64,000 nucleotides of DNA from Anabaena sp. FACHB-1237. Its GTDB lineage: Bacteria > Cyanobacteriota > Cyanobacteriia > Cyanobacteriales > Nostocaceae. Under the pieces are notes generated by a model. That model was not told the origin of the DNA. It saw only the letters and a list, made by a program, of their open reading frames with translations, and searched no databases. The first letter of the stretch is position 1; every line of letters starts with the position of its first letter. Where the stretch lies: assembly GCF_014696225.1 (NCBI RefSeq), contig NZ_JACJPV010000010.1:85236-149235 (forward strand), read 5' to 3'. This document shows positions 17,701 to 30,575 of the stretch, piece after piece. Made by a program: the position numbers and the translations under genes.

Positions 17701-18158
17701 ACCTCTTTAATTTTAACAGCCCTCTCACACAAAAACGAACTGACAAGTCAGCACTGGCGCTATCGCACCTCCACATCCCAAAAAGCGATCGCCCCTGCAC
17801 ATCCCAAAACAGTGAAATACTTGCAGCAGCGCAACGCTTACGCACACTCCCAAATCCTGAACAGATTTGTTGTCCTCTCCAGGTGGTGTGCATTCTTATT
17901 GCTTCTTATTGAGAATAGGTTTTGATGACGTTTTTGGTGATTTACTGTTTCTCAAATGCCTTTTTTCACTTTATATGTTTGTTTTGATGCTCCCTTTAAT
18001 TTTTTCTCTACGTAATTTCCCTCTGTGACAGTTTGGGGTGCGGAATGTGGGTTATATATATGATAGTAGTTGAAAACTAATGATGTTATAAACTCCTATA
18101 AGTGTAAGTTATATATTAACTTGCCTTTCCCTTAGCTAATTGATCTGACGCATAAATT
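17701..18158. other. Non-coding stretch with HIP1 and a repeat copy
   Basis: No credible gene is seen. The left half (17750-17850) is GC-richer, with a HIP1 octamer (GCGATCGC), AAAAAGCGA strings and the second copy of the 26-nt repeat at 17820-17845. The right half is AT-rich and presumably holds the promoter of the gene at 18159, but no clear -35/-10 pair stands out. Confidence 0.5.
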
Positions 18159-18566
18159 ATGAGCACAACATTGAAAGAATTTTTAGAATCCTGTGAAAAC
18201 TTAGGAACATTGCGTTTAATAGTTACCAGCAGCGCCGCAGTTTTAGAACTCAGAGGTAAAATTGAAAAACTATTTTATGCAGAATTACCCAAAGGTAAAT
18301 ACGCGAATATGCACACAGAAAACTTTGAATTTCATTTGAATATGGACAGCATTAAACAAGTGAAATTTGAAACAGGAGAAGCAAAAAGAGGTAACTTTAC
18401 CACTTATGCAATTAGATTTTTAGATGAAGAAGAAAAACCCGCATTAAGCATATTCTTACAGTGGGGAAAACCAGGAGAATATGAACCTGGACAAGTGGAA
18501 AACTGGCAAATATTAAAACAAAAATATGGCGAAATTTGGACACCTTTACCACTAGAAACATTGTAA
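18159..18566 (+). CDS. Conserved cyanobacterial protein, HutX/ChuX-like
   Basis: The 135-residue soluble protein starts MSTTLKEFLESCENLGTLRL and has a compact alpha/beta pattern (MHTENFEFHLNMDSIKQVKF, then GNFTTYAIRFLDEE and ALSIFLQWGKPGEYEPGQV). It resembles the short cyanobacterial proteins annotated as heme-utilisation HuvX/HutX-like, from memory and not from a search. No heme-transport genes are nearby, so heme binding is unproven. A perfect hairpin (18574-18592) follows the stop by 7 bp. Confidence 0.6.
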   Translation: MSTTLKEFLESCENLGTLRLIVTSSAAVLELRGKIEKLFYAELPKGKYANMHTENFEFHLNMDSIKQVKFETGEAKRGNFTTYAIRFLDEEEKPALSIFLQWGKPGEYEPGQVENWQILKQKYGEIWTPLPLETL

Positions 18567-18573
18567 AATATAA

Positions 18574-18592
18574 AACAGGCATCTTGCCTGTT
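18574..18592. repeat. GCAAGATGC-type hairpin
   Basis: AACAGGCA and TGCCTGTT form a perfect 8-bp stem with a TCT loop. The same GGCAAGATGCC/GGCATCTTGCC core recurs at 22089-22107, inside the 108-bp MITEs, and at 53105-53121. It may act as the 3' end of the preceding transcript. Confidence 0.65.
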
Positions 18593-18625
18593 ATCCTATT
18601 ATTTTCCTAGTCAATCATAGTAAAA

Positions 18626-19453
18626 ATGTACATAAAAACATCTTTAAAAACACTAAAACTACTTTTGCAAACTTGTTTGATATTCCTGATATTATTAGGA
18701 AATAATCAAGCACTAGCAGGGGAATTATCAGAACATTTAAACAAGTTTCCTCAGTGGGAAAAATTAACATCTGTTAAACTTCCTGAAGGAGATTTATTGT
18801 ATCCTGATTGGATGGCAGGAACATGGAAAGTTACTAGTACACTAATAGATTTAGCTGCACCTTTAGCACCAGATATAGTGACACCAGGTTTTGAAAGTAA
18901 TCGCAGTCAATTAAATGTACCCATTAGTTTTGTTGTCAGGTTTATTAAAGTGAAAACTAGTAATTATCCTCTGAGAATAATTCCCCCAATACAGAATAAT
19001 TTGCTCAGAAATGACAGCGAAATATTAGTAGCTGATCGAGCATTTAATAGCTTAAATATCACTAGGGCTTATTTAGGTGATGAAACTGTATTAGCTGTAA
19101 AGATTGATCCCCAGTCACCTAACCGACAAATTACATTTTTACGCCATGAGCGCCAATTAGTTTCTCATGTAATTGGTCGTGCTACAGAAACCTCCATAGA
19201 TGGTAAATTTATTACGGCAGAGGTGTTTCAACAGTTATTTAAAGGTGGTTCAGTTCCCTATTTTAACACAGTAGAATCTACCACTGCTTATAGTCAAGTT
19301 CCTAATTCTCACGCTGGTATTACAGCAGATCAAGTTACATCCGTTTATCTGTCTCCCCAAGATCCTGACTATTTTAAAGCTGGTTTACATCCAGTAGCAC
19401 TTTATCGTTATCATCTTAAATTTGCTAAATTGCGATCGCTAGAGGAATATTAA
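18626..19453 (+). CDS. Exported protein of unknown function (DUF6816-like)
   Basis: The 275-residue product has a hydrophobic N-terminus ending ALA (LLLQTCLIFLILLGNNQALA), which reads as a Sec signal peptide. The mature part contains LYPDWMAGTWKVTSTLIDL and RSQLNVPISFVVRFIKV, matching my memory of the DUF6816 family shared by cyanobacteria and chloroplasts. Function is unknown; a lipocalin-like beta sheet would fit the pattern. It ends LRSLEEY with a HIP1-like GCGATCGCT in the last codons. Confidence 0.65.
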   Translation: MYIKTSLKTLKLLLQTCLIFLILLGNNQALAGELSEHLNKFPQWEKLTSVKLPEGDLLYPDWMAGTWKVTSTLIDLAAPLAPDIVTPGFESNRSQLNVPISFVVRFIKVKTSNYPLRIIPPIQNNLLRNDSEILVADRAFNSLNITRAYLGDETVLAVKIDPQSPNRQITFLRHERQLVSHVIGRATETSIDGKFITAEVFQQLFKGGSVPYFNTVESTTAYSQVPNSHAGITADQVTSVYLSPQDPDYFKAGLHPVALYRYHLKFAKLRSLEEY

Positions 19454-19572
19454 GGATGTCCATAGCTGAAAACCTTATCTAGCAAGGAATTGAGCATTTA
19501 TAAAAAAACTTTGCTCAACCCCTTGCCAAAACCAAAAATTAGCGCTACTATTATTAATCGTGGGACATTAAC

Positions 19573-19655
19573 GGGTCGATGTCCGAGTGGTTAAAGGAGA
19601 CGGACTGTAAATCCGTTGGCTTACGCCTACGCTGGTTCAAATCCAGCTCGGCCCA
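19573..19655 (+). tRNA. trnY: tRNA-Tyr (GTA anticodon)
   Basis: The acceptor arms GGGTCGA and TCGGCCC pair over 7 bp (one G-T), the anticodon loop CTGTAAA gives GUA, and the T-loop GGTTCAAATCC is standard. The long variable arm (TGGCTTACGCCTACG region) makes it a class II tRNA, as expected for bacterial tRNA-Tyr. The CCA end is not fully encoded. Confidence 0.95.
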
Positions 19656-19748
19656 CCTGCAAGTTAGGGGTTGTAATCGCTAATTATGATAAATATTTAG
19701 TAGGATTACAACTCTTAACCTAACATCCTAAAGATGAGTACGATTTTT

Positions 19749-19820
19749 GCCCGTGTGGCTCAGTGGTAGAGCACACCCTTGGTAAGGGTGAGGTCACGAG
19801 TTCAATCCTCGTCACGGGCT
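19749..19820 (+). tRNA. trnT: tRNA-Thr (GGT anticodon)
   Basis: The acceptor arms GCCCGTG and CACGGGC pair perfectly, the anticodon stem-loop CACCCTTGGTAAGGGTG carries GGU, and the T-arm is GAGTTCAATCCTC. It is 72 nt, with discriminator T and no encoded CCA. A short T-run follows, possibly terminating a joint trnY-trnT transcript. Confidence 0.95.
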
Positions 19821-20121
19821 TTTTATTGGAAATCCTGACTGTGTTTAGCTTTCAGAGTTGAAAGGAGTAAGCGGTAGCTGCCTCGAAATTTCGACAAAGC
19901 TGTTAAAATGTATTTAGTACATTCTTATAGAAATAGTAGTGAGTAAATCTGTATAATATTGATTAAGAACAATCACAACACCAATTTATCGAGATGCAAA
20001 ATAAATAGGAAAGTATTCTCCAATGCGGATACAGCAAAGGAGGAATGCCTCCATTAAAGGTTTTGCCTTTATCATTTCTACCTGAGTAGATTGTAGCAGG
20101 TTTTATTAAATGGTAGAGATG
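19821..20121. other. Spacer after tRNA-Thr, no gene seen
   Basis: The spacer contains two small stem-loops near its right end, GGAGG-AATG-CCTCC (about 20039-20052) and AAAGG-TTTTG-CCTTT. They may serve as the 3' end for the minus-strand M56 gene or for the tRNA transcript; neither has a strong T-run. Confidence 0.4.
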
Positions 20122-20955
20122 TTAACTATGAAAAACTACAGTAAGTAACGGTACAAAAGCAAGTAAAAAAATCTGCCAATATTGTAATTTGCTTTCTGTA
20201 ATTGGTTCTGACGGTGTTAATAATGCTTCTATTCTCTGTTCTAAACGATAGGAAGCACCCAAAGCAGCACAACAAATATCAGAAGTAAGATTATTATTAC
20301 TAACCACTAATAACAGTGATTCAGCTAATAATAGAGGGTCAACTTGTGATGCAGCATAATTATCCGCGCGTATTTCTCGCAACATGAGTAATTCTTGCCA
20401 TAAAACTTCCGTATTTGGCAACCAAACCGTACAAGAACGAACTACACCTAGCCAAAAAAACCAGAACGTATCCCTATAATGGTAATGCCCTTGTTCGTGG
20501 GCTAGAACGGTTTCTAGGTGTTCTGGAGAGAGTTTTTGTAGTAGCCCTTGACTAATTACTAACTCTGGTTGCCAAAAACCTATTTGTCCAGCGAATAGGG
20601 CTGAATTAGGCATAAGTCGAATTTGTTGATTACCAAGATGTAGAAATGGGTATTCACGGGCTGATTTTAAAGTTTTCCAACCTTGGTAGGCCAATTTAAT
20701 AGCTAAAATTTGGAATAAACCTAATAAAATTAAGGCAAGTACATAACTCCATAAATCAGTATCCATTCCTCCCATTGTTCCTTGAGTTCCCATGCAAATT
20801 ACAGCATTTGCCGTCATAAAAATTAGTAGGGGAGGAAAGAGAAATAAAAACAGTGTTTTTTGCCACCGTACTTGCCAATTACCTTGCGGTATTGTTCCCA
20901 GATATCGCAAACAATAGGCAATAGTTATAGCAGTGAGAATCATCAGTAGGTGCAT
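20122..20955 (-). CDS. M56 family (BlaR1-like) membrane metallopeptidase
   Basis: The 277-residue protein has N-terminal transmembrane segments (about 1-20, 33-55, 70-90) and a zinc peptidase motif HEQGH at 153-157 (VLAHEQGHYHYRD), followed by TM segments and EIRADNYAAS with the third zinc ligand. A C-terminal hydrophobic anchor (FLLAFVPLLTVVF) is present. There is no sensor domain for beta-lactams. It lies 7 bp after a BlaI/MecI-type repressor, so the protease probably inactivates that repressor in response to an unknown membrane signal. Confidence 0.88.
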   Translation of the reverse strand: MHLLMILTAITIAYCLRYLGTIPQGNWQVRWQKTLFLFLFPPLLIFMTANAVICMGTQGTMGGMDTDLWSYVLALILLGLFQILAIKLAYQGWKTLKSAREYPFLHLGNQQIRLMPNSALFAGQIGFWQPELVISQGLLQKLSPEHLETVLAHEQGHYHYRDTFWFFWLGVVRSCTVWLPNTEVLWQELLMLREIRADNYAASQVDPLLLAESLLLVVSNNNLTSDICCAALGASYRLEQRIEALLTPSEPITESKLQYWQIFLLAFVPLLTVVFHS

Positions 20956-20962
20956 AATATTG

Positions 20963-21379
20963 TCATTCTCCCCTAGCTTGTCGTGCTGCTTGAATACGTT
21001 TAGCGATCGCTTCTATTTGATTACTGGCTGCTTCATCTAAACTATCTGCAAAAGCAGCGATAACATCGGGATTTCCCACTGCTAAAAATCGCTGTAATTG
21101 TTCATGGGCTTTAATCACTTCTGCTTGTTGTTTGGTGAGTAATGGCCGCCAGTAAAAAGCCTTACCTTGTTTATCGCAAGCTAACCAACCCTTATCCGTG
21201 AGACGACGCAATACAGTAGTTACTGAAGTATAAGCTAATTCGCGGTTAGGATCTAAAAGTATGCGATCGTGTACATCTTTAACCGTAGCAGTATTTAGGT
21301 CCCAAACAATGTTTAGAATTTCCGCTTCTAAAGGACCTAGAGATAATTGTTTAGGACGATAATCAGGTAAAGGTGGCAT
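20963..21379 (-). CDS. BlaI/MecI/CopY family transcriptional repressor
   Basis: This 138-residue winged-helix regulator has the family core LGPLEAEILNIVWDLNTATV, ELAYTSVTTVLRRLTDKGWL and GKAFYWRPLLTKQQ, then a helical dimerisation region. Family members repress their own operon and are cleaved by the cognate M56 protease, whose gene follows directly. Target genes cannot be read here; no clear operator palindrome was found in the short upstream region. Confidence 0.9.
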   Translation of the reverse strand: MPPLPDYRPKQLSLGPLEAEILNIVWDLNTATVKDVHDRILLDPNRELAYTSVTTVLRRLTDKGWLACDKQGKAFYWRPLLTKQQAEVIKAHEQLQRFLAVGNPDVIAAFADSLDEAASNQIEAIAKRIQAARQARGE

Positions 21380-21594
21380 ATTTGCAGATGAGATAGTTTT
21401 GTTACTTATATATTTAGATTATCAGATCATATTGTTAAATGTTTTGTAATATTTTCTTGATATTTCGTGATAAAAGTTGCGAGACATTAATACAAACTTG
21501 ACAGTCTTTACAAAAATTTACTTGTGTATCTTCTCAGGTACTTAGCTTAGTGGTATAATACGACTATTATCAATATAATGATCCATCTACATCT

Positions 21595-21985
21595 ATGAGT
21601 AAATGTGTTAATCCTAACTGTTTACAGGAAAATTCACCCACATCTATTTTTTGTCAACATTGTGGCAATAACAATGATATTAAGTGAGAGATATCGTCTT
21701 ATTAGATTAATTGGAGAGGGTGGGTTTGGGCGCACTTTTCAAGCAACAGATGAACAAAGATTAGATACTCCCTGTGTCATCAAACAATTTTTACCCCAAC
21801 AGTCAGGAAGTGCTGCTTTAGAAAAAGCCACAGAATTATTTAAACAGGAGGCTTTTCGACTGCGAGATTTAGGAAAACATTCCCATATTCCTGATTTATT
21901 GGTATTTTTTTAACAAGAAGGAAGATTATATTTAATTCAAGAGTTTATCGAAGGTAAAAATCTGTTAGATGAAATTTTCAGGTAA
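21595..21985 (+). pseudogene. Serine/threonine protein kinase N-terminus, doubly disrupted
   Basis: An ATG at 21595 begins a zinc-ribbon leader (MSKCVNPNCLQENSPTSIFC, then QHCG) typical of cyanobacterial 4-Cys protein kinases, which stops after 30 codons. The kinase domain continues in another frame from about 21674 (LSERYRLIRLIGEGGFGRTF, then CVIKQFLPQ with the ATP-binding Lys). It is cut by a TAA at 21911-21913, where relatives have Glu in FFEQEGRLYLIQEFIEG. The reading resumes and ends at 21985. One frameshift, one nonsense codon and loss of the catalytic lobe make it dead. Confidence 0.85.
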
Positions 21986-22088
21986 TATTTTCGAGGTAAT
22001 ATTGTAGGTCGAAAGTGTGACAACCATAGCAATTAAATCAGGGGATTAATTATTAGTATAGTCTAGTAAATTCCAATTCTCAAATTTA

Positions 22089-22107
22089 GGTAGGCAAGAT
22101 GCCTACC
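22089..22107. repeat. GCAAGATGC-type hairpin downstream of purF
   Basis: GGTAGGCA and TGCCTACC form a perfect 8-bp stem with an AGA loop. It lies 13 bp beyond the purF stop and may form the 3' end of the purF transcript. Same core as at 18574-18592 and 53105-53121. Confidence 0.6.
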
Positions 22108-22120
22108 CTACAATATGATA

Positions 22121-23605
22121 CTAAACTGTAGCCTTTTCTAACATCAATTTAGAACGCTTCACTTGTTCAGGAATAGCTACAGGATAATTACCAGTAAAAC
22201 AAGCAGAACAAAAACTATTTGTATCTTCTCTAGTGGTTGATAACATTCCTTCCCAACTTAAATAAGCTAGACTATCCACTTCTAACTGTTTAGCTATCTC
22301 TTCTACAGATTTTGTTGCAGCAATTAATTGATCCTGTGTGTCTGTATCAATTCCATAAAAGCAAGGATGGGTTACAGGAGGAGAAGATATTCTCATGTGT
22401 ACTTCTGCTGCACCCGCATCACGTAACGCTTTAACTAATTTTCTGCTAGTAGTTCCTCTGACAATGGAATCATCAATTATTACCACTCGCTTACCAAATA
22501 AGACATCTTTTAACGGGTTCAATTTCATCTTAATGCCGGTTTCTCGCATACTTTGGGTAGGTTGAATAAATGTTCTACCGACGTAGCGATTTTTAATTAG
22601 TCCTTCTCCATAACCTATTCCTGATGCTTGAGAAAAACCAATGGCCGCAGGTATACCAGAATCAGGTACACCAAATACTATATCTGCTTCTATAGGTGAT
22701 TCTTTGGCTAATTGTCTTCCTAACCGCATTCGATAGCTATATAATGTTTCATTGTGCATTAAACTATCAGGACGGGCAAAGTATATCATTTCAAAGATAC
22801 ACAATTTGCGTTGATGCTCTTGATTCCATGCAATTGATTCTAAGCCATTTTCAGTAATCCACACTAGTTCCCCAGGTTGAACATCCCGCAGATATTCAGC
22901 ACCAATAATATCTAAACCGCAGGTTTCCGAGGATAATACATAACGTACTGGGTTATTTCCTAATTTCCCAATTACCAAGGGGCGAATACCATTAGGATCT
23001 CTGACTCCCATAATGCCATCAGGGGTAGCGATCGCTAAACTAAATGCTCCTTGACAACGATGAAAAGCCTTAATAGCAGCATCTACCCAACCTGCACCAG
23101 CATTAACTTCTTGGGCGATCGCATAAGCAATCATTTCTGAATCTGTACTTGTCACCAAATTACAATTATTTTTCAGTAATTCTTCTTTTAACTGTATAGT
23201 ATTGACTAAATTACCGTTATGTGCTAAGGCTAATGCCCCTAAACGAGTTTCCACAATAGCAGGTTGAGCGTTAACCTTGCGACTAGAACCAGTAGTAGAA
23301 TAACGGGTATGTCCCACAGCCAAATTTCCTGGTAAGACCTCTAACAACCGTTCATTGAAAACTTGAGACACCAAACCCATATCTTTATGATGGTGTACTA
23401 CATCACCCTCAAAAGTAGCAATACCGGCTGATTCTTGACCTCGATGTTGAAGGGCATATAATCCAAAATAAGTTAATTTAGCCACATCCTCCTCTGGCGC
23501 GTAAATACCAAAAACACCACAGGCTTCTTGGGGCTTATCGGGGTAGTTTTCATCACTATTAATATCAATAGATTGATGACAAATATCAGAATCGTTAGGA
23601 ATCAT
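22121..23605 (-). CDS. purF: Amidophosphoribosyltransferase
   Basis: PurF catalyses the first step of purine synthesis, PRPP + glutamine to phosphoribosylamine. The 494-residue product has a 28-residue leader before the catalytic Cys (QEACGVFGIY, C29), so it is processed like B. subtilis PurF. The class II glutaminase domain (GHTRYSTTG, AHNGNLVN) is followed by the PRTase domain with the PRPP loop VVIIDDSIVRGTT. The C-terminal Cys-rich DTNSFCSACF suggests the Fe-S-type enzyme. It stands alone here. Confidence 0.97.
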   Translation of the reverse strand: MIPNDSDICHQSIDINSDENYPDKPQEACGVFGIYAPEEDVAKLTYFGLYALQHRGQESAGIATFEGDVVHHHKDMGLVSQVFNERLLEVLPGNLAVGHTRYSTTGSSRKVNAQPAIVETRLGALALAHNGNLVNTIQLKEELLKNNCNLVTSTDSEMIAYAIAQEVNAGAGWVDAAIKAFHRCQGAFSLAIATPDGIMGVRDPNGIRPLVIGKLGNNPVRYVLSSETCGLDIIGAEYLRDVQPGELVWITENGLESIAWNQEHQRKLCIFEMIYFARPDSLMHNETLYSYRMRLGRQLAKESPIEADIVFGVPDSGIPAAIGFSQASGIGYGEGLIKNRYVGRTFIQPTQSMRETGIKMKLNPLKDVLFGKRVVIIDDSIVRGTTSRKLVKALRDAGAAEVHMRISSPPVTHPCFYGIDTDTQDQLIAATKSVEEIAKQLEVDSLAYLSWEGMLSTTREDTNSFCSACFTGNYPVAIPEQVKRSKLMLEKATV

Positions 23606-28059
<4,454 letters not shown>

Positions 28060-28332
28060 CTGTCAGGAGATCGAGGAGTCAGGACTCAGGAGTCAGAATA
28101 AATAATTTTCTCCCTGTTTCCTGTTCCCTAAAAATGAGCAAATCTGAAAATTAATATTACAAAATATTAAGAACTGTCATAAATGCTCACCATAATGTCA
28201 GAGAATAATTTTCGTAAGGTAATTGAGTTTTCCCAGTTGCTTGTGTAATTACCTCAACTGAGTTAACCACTATAGTCAATATAGTGTTACCATTTTTAAG
28301 TTCAGGTTCATTAGTTTTGGAGGAATCCATTA

Positions 28333-28818
28333 ATGAGTATCGTCACGAAAGCTATCGTGAATGCTGATGCAGAAGCTCGCTACCTCAGCCCCGGCGAATT
28401 AGATCGTATTAAGAGCTTTGTTGGTGGTGGCGCACAACGTCTCCGCATCGCTCAAGTTTTAACTGACAACCGCGAGCGCATTGTTAAGCAAGCTGGCGAC
28501 CAATTGTTCCAAAAACGTCCTGATGTTGTTTCTCCAGGTGGAAACGCTTACGGACAAGAAATGACCGCTACCTGCCTTCGTGACCTCGACTACTACTTGC
28601 GTCTTGTAACCTACGGAATCGTTTCTGGCGATGTTACCCCCATCGAAGAAATTGGTATCGTTGGTGTACGTGAAATGTACAAATCTTTAGGCACTCCCAT
28701 TGATGCTGTTGCTGGTGGCGTTGCTGCTATGAAGAGCGTTGCTTCTACCTTGTTATCTACTGATGACGCTGCTGAAGCTGGTGCTTACTTCGACTACGTT
28801 GTTGGTGCAATGGCGTAA
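28333..28818 (+). CDS. apcA: Allophycocyanin alpha subunit
   Basis: ApcA pairs with ApcB to build the trimer discs of the phycobilisome core. The 161-residue globin-like product attaches phycocyanobilin at Cys81 ([20 protein letters not shown]) and carries the conserved [18 protein letters not shown] stretch. A strong GGAGGA Shine-Dalgarno lies 10 bp before the ATG. Codon choice is visibly biased to C-ending codons compared with neighbours, typical of very highly expressed genes. Confidence 0.99.
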   Translation: MSIVTKAIVNADAEARYLSPGELDRIKSFVGGGAQRLRIAQVLTDNRERIVKQAGDQLFQKRPDVVSPGGNAYGQEMTATCLRDLDYYLRLVTYGIVSGDVTPIEEIGIVGVREMYKSLGTPIDAVAGGVAAMKSVASTLLSTDDAAEAGAYFDYVVGAMA

Positions 28819-28887
28819 GTTGAAGCTAAGATAGCTGTATAAACTGAAACCTTTTGCAATCAATTTGGAAATAAGGATATAACAACA

Positions 28888-29373
28888 ATGCAAGACGCAA
28901 TTACCTCTGTAATTAATTCCTCCGACGTTCAAGGTAAATACCTTGATACCTCTGCTTTAGAAAAGCTCAAAGGCTACTTCGCTACTGGTGAACTTCGCGT
29001 TCGTGCCGCAAGCACCATCAGCGCTAATGCTGCTGCGATCGTTAAAGAAGCTGTAGCTAAATCTTTGTTGTACTCTGATATCACCCGTCCCGGTGGTAAT
29101 ATGTACACCACTCGCCGTTACGCAGCTTGTATCCGTGACTTGGATTACTACTTGCGTTATGCTACCTACGCTATGTTAGCCGGCGACACCTCTATTCTTG
29201 AAGAGCGTGTATTAAACGGTTTAAAAGAAACCTACAACTCTTTAGGCGTTCCCGTTGGTGCTACCGTTTCTGCTATCCAAGCTATCAAAGAAGTAACTGC
29301 TAGTTTGGTTGGTCCTGACGCTGGTAAGGAAATGGGCGTTTACTTAGACTATATCTCCTCTGGCTTGAGCTAA
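28888..29373 (+). CDS. apcB: Allophycocyanin beta subunit
   Basis: ApcB is the beta partner of ApcA. The 161-residue product has the chromophore Cys81 ([20 protein letters not shown]) and Asn71 (GGNMYTTRR), the residue that is methylated in beta phycobiliproteins. An AAGGAT Shine-Dalgarno precedes the ATG. It lies 69 bp after apcA and is separated from apcC by a long inverted repeat. Confidence 0.99.
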   Translation: MQDAITSVINSSDVQGKYLDTSALEKLKGYFATGELRVRAASTISANAAAIVKEAVAKSLLYSDITRPGGNMYTTRRYAACIRDLDYYLRYATYAMLAGDTSILEERVLNGLKETYNSLGVPVGATVSAIQAIKEVTASLVGPDAGKEMGVYLDYISSGLS

Positions 29374-29422
29374 GAGTGGGTTTGCACTTAGTTATTGCTC
29401 AGTGATTTAGGTGCGACTGATT

Positions 29423-29515
29423 AAGTCTGAAAATCAATTATCAGTGCCAGAAAGTTCTCTTGCTGATTGATTGTAAGTGTTAGCAGTCTAGTATTGATGA
29501 TTGATTTTCGGACTT
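29423..29515 (+). promoter_or_regulatory. Long inverted repeat between apcB and apcC
   Basis: Arms 29423-29442 and 29496-29515 are complementary at 18 of 20 positions, with a 53-nt loop. No T-run follows directly. In the apc mRNA it would form a stable stem right after apcB, fitting partial termination or 3'-end protection that makes apcAB mRNA more abundant than apcABC. Confidence 0.7.
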
Positions 29516-29638
29516 TGGAAAAAATAATTAAAGATTTTCACTCAAGATATTACTCAAGATTTTTGAGATAAATTTGAGATAAGTTTGAGATACAAAAGTT
29601 TCCAAATTTCCCAACATTATCAGGAGATTAAAAAGAAA

Positions 29639-29845
29639 ATGGCTCGTTTATTTAAAGTAACTGCTTGTGTTCCTAGCTTAACTCGCACTCGCACCCAACG
29701 CGAATTACAAAATACTTATTTTACAAAGTTAGTTCCTTATGAAAACTGGTTCCGTGAACAACAACGGATTCAAAAAATGGGTGGCAAGATTGTTAAAGTT
29801 GAATTAGCTACTGGTAAGCAAGGTACTAACACTGGTTTGCTGTAA
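29639..29845 (+). CDS. apcC: Phycobilisome core linker Lc 7.8
   Basis: ApcC caps the ends of the allophycocyanin core cylinders. The ATG at 29639, preceded by AGGAGA, gives the 68-residue MARLFKVTACVPSLTRTRTQ product; the longer frame upstream is unsupported. It ends VELATGKQGTNTGLL, the CpcD/ApcC-type fold. It closes the apcEABC locus and is followed by a terminator. Confidence 0.98.
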   Translation: MARLFKVTACVPSLTRTRTQRELQNTYFTKLVPYENWFREQQRIQKMGGKIVKVELATGKQGTNTGLL

Positions 29846-29905
29846 TTGTTATAAATTCAGTTATAAATCAGATATAATTTGTGAGTTTATTTTATCAGAT
29901 TTTCC

Positions 29906-29930
29906 AGGGGTCAGGGATGACCTCTTTTTT
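29906..29930 (+). terminator. Rho-independent terminator of apcEABC
   Basis: AGGGGTCA and TGACCTCT form an 8-bp stem (one G-T) with a GGGA loop, followed by a run of six T. It lies 60 bp after the apcC stop. Confidence 0.85.
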
Positions 29931-29988
29931 ATCGGTATGCGGAGTGTGAAGTGCTAAGTTTGAGGGTTTAGCAGTGATTTTCTGCACT

Positions 29989-30096
29989 TACAGCACATTC
30001 CATCTACATGAGGTACACTATGAACACAGCAAGATGCCTGTGTTACAAGGGTTTTATCATTAACATCTGTACCTCATAATAACGGAAACTGTTGTA
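29989..30096 (+). mobile_element. MITE copy 2 (108 bp)
   Basis: A 108-bp element with imperfect ~28-bp inverted ends (TACAGCA..TTCC..ATGAGGTAC) and an inner stem AACACAG/CTGTGTT around GCAAGATGC. It matches copy 1 (14353-14483) except for the 23-nt extra segment there, and copy 3 (47251-47358) in opposite orientation. No gene inside. Confidence 0.8.
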
Positions 30097-30159
30097 TTTT
30101 TAGTTTTTTAGGACCGACGCAAGTCTCACACCAAAAATCTTTTGTTAAGCTGAAGGGAT

Positions 30160-30470
30160 ATGGGATTTGATCAATTCAGAAAGCAGTTAGAATATAAAAC
30201 ACAACTATATGGCAGTAAGTTAGTAGTTGTAGATAGATTTTATCCTAGCAGTAAAACTTGCCCTGATTGTGGAGAGAAAAATCTCAATTACCACTAACAC
30301 AGAGAGTGTTTAAATGTGGTAAATGCGGTTTTGAGTGTGACAGAGATTGAAACGCGGCAACAAATTTAAAAAAAGAAGTGGTTAGATTAACCCTGTTAGC
30401 CGGTGGACTGGATAGTGCCGACACTTCTAAGATAAAGCAGGAAGAAAAAGGGAACTTTTGTTACCATTAG
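30160..30470 (+). pseudogene. TnpB (IS200/IS605-type OrfB) C-terminal remnant, copy A
   Basis: The reading MGFDQFRKQLEYKTQLYGSK leads to VVVDRFYPSSKTCPDCGEKN, the last RuvC segment and first half of the TnpB zinc ribbon. A TAA then interrupts, and the frame shifts to KCGKCGFECDRD, another stop, and NAATNLKKEVVRLTLLA. So only the C-terminal ~100 residues survive, with at least one frameshift and two stops. TnpB is an RNA-guided nuclease whose guide RNA is made from the adjacent right end; that end is shared with the copy at 58376-58717. Confidence 0.85.
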
Positions 30471-30575
30471 TTAGCTTTTTTGTATCAGCTGATAGCTTAG
30501 AGCTAAAACCTGACTCAGAAACAATCTTCAATCATTCACGTCATCTTACCCATGATACACATTATCCGCAAAACC

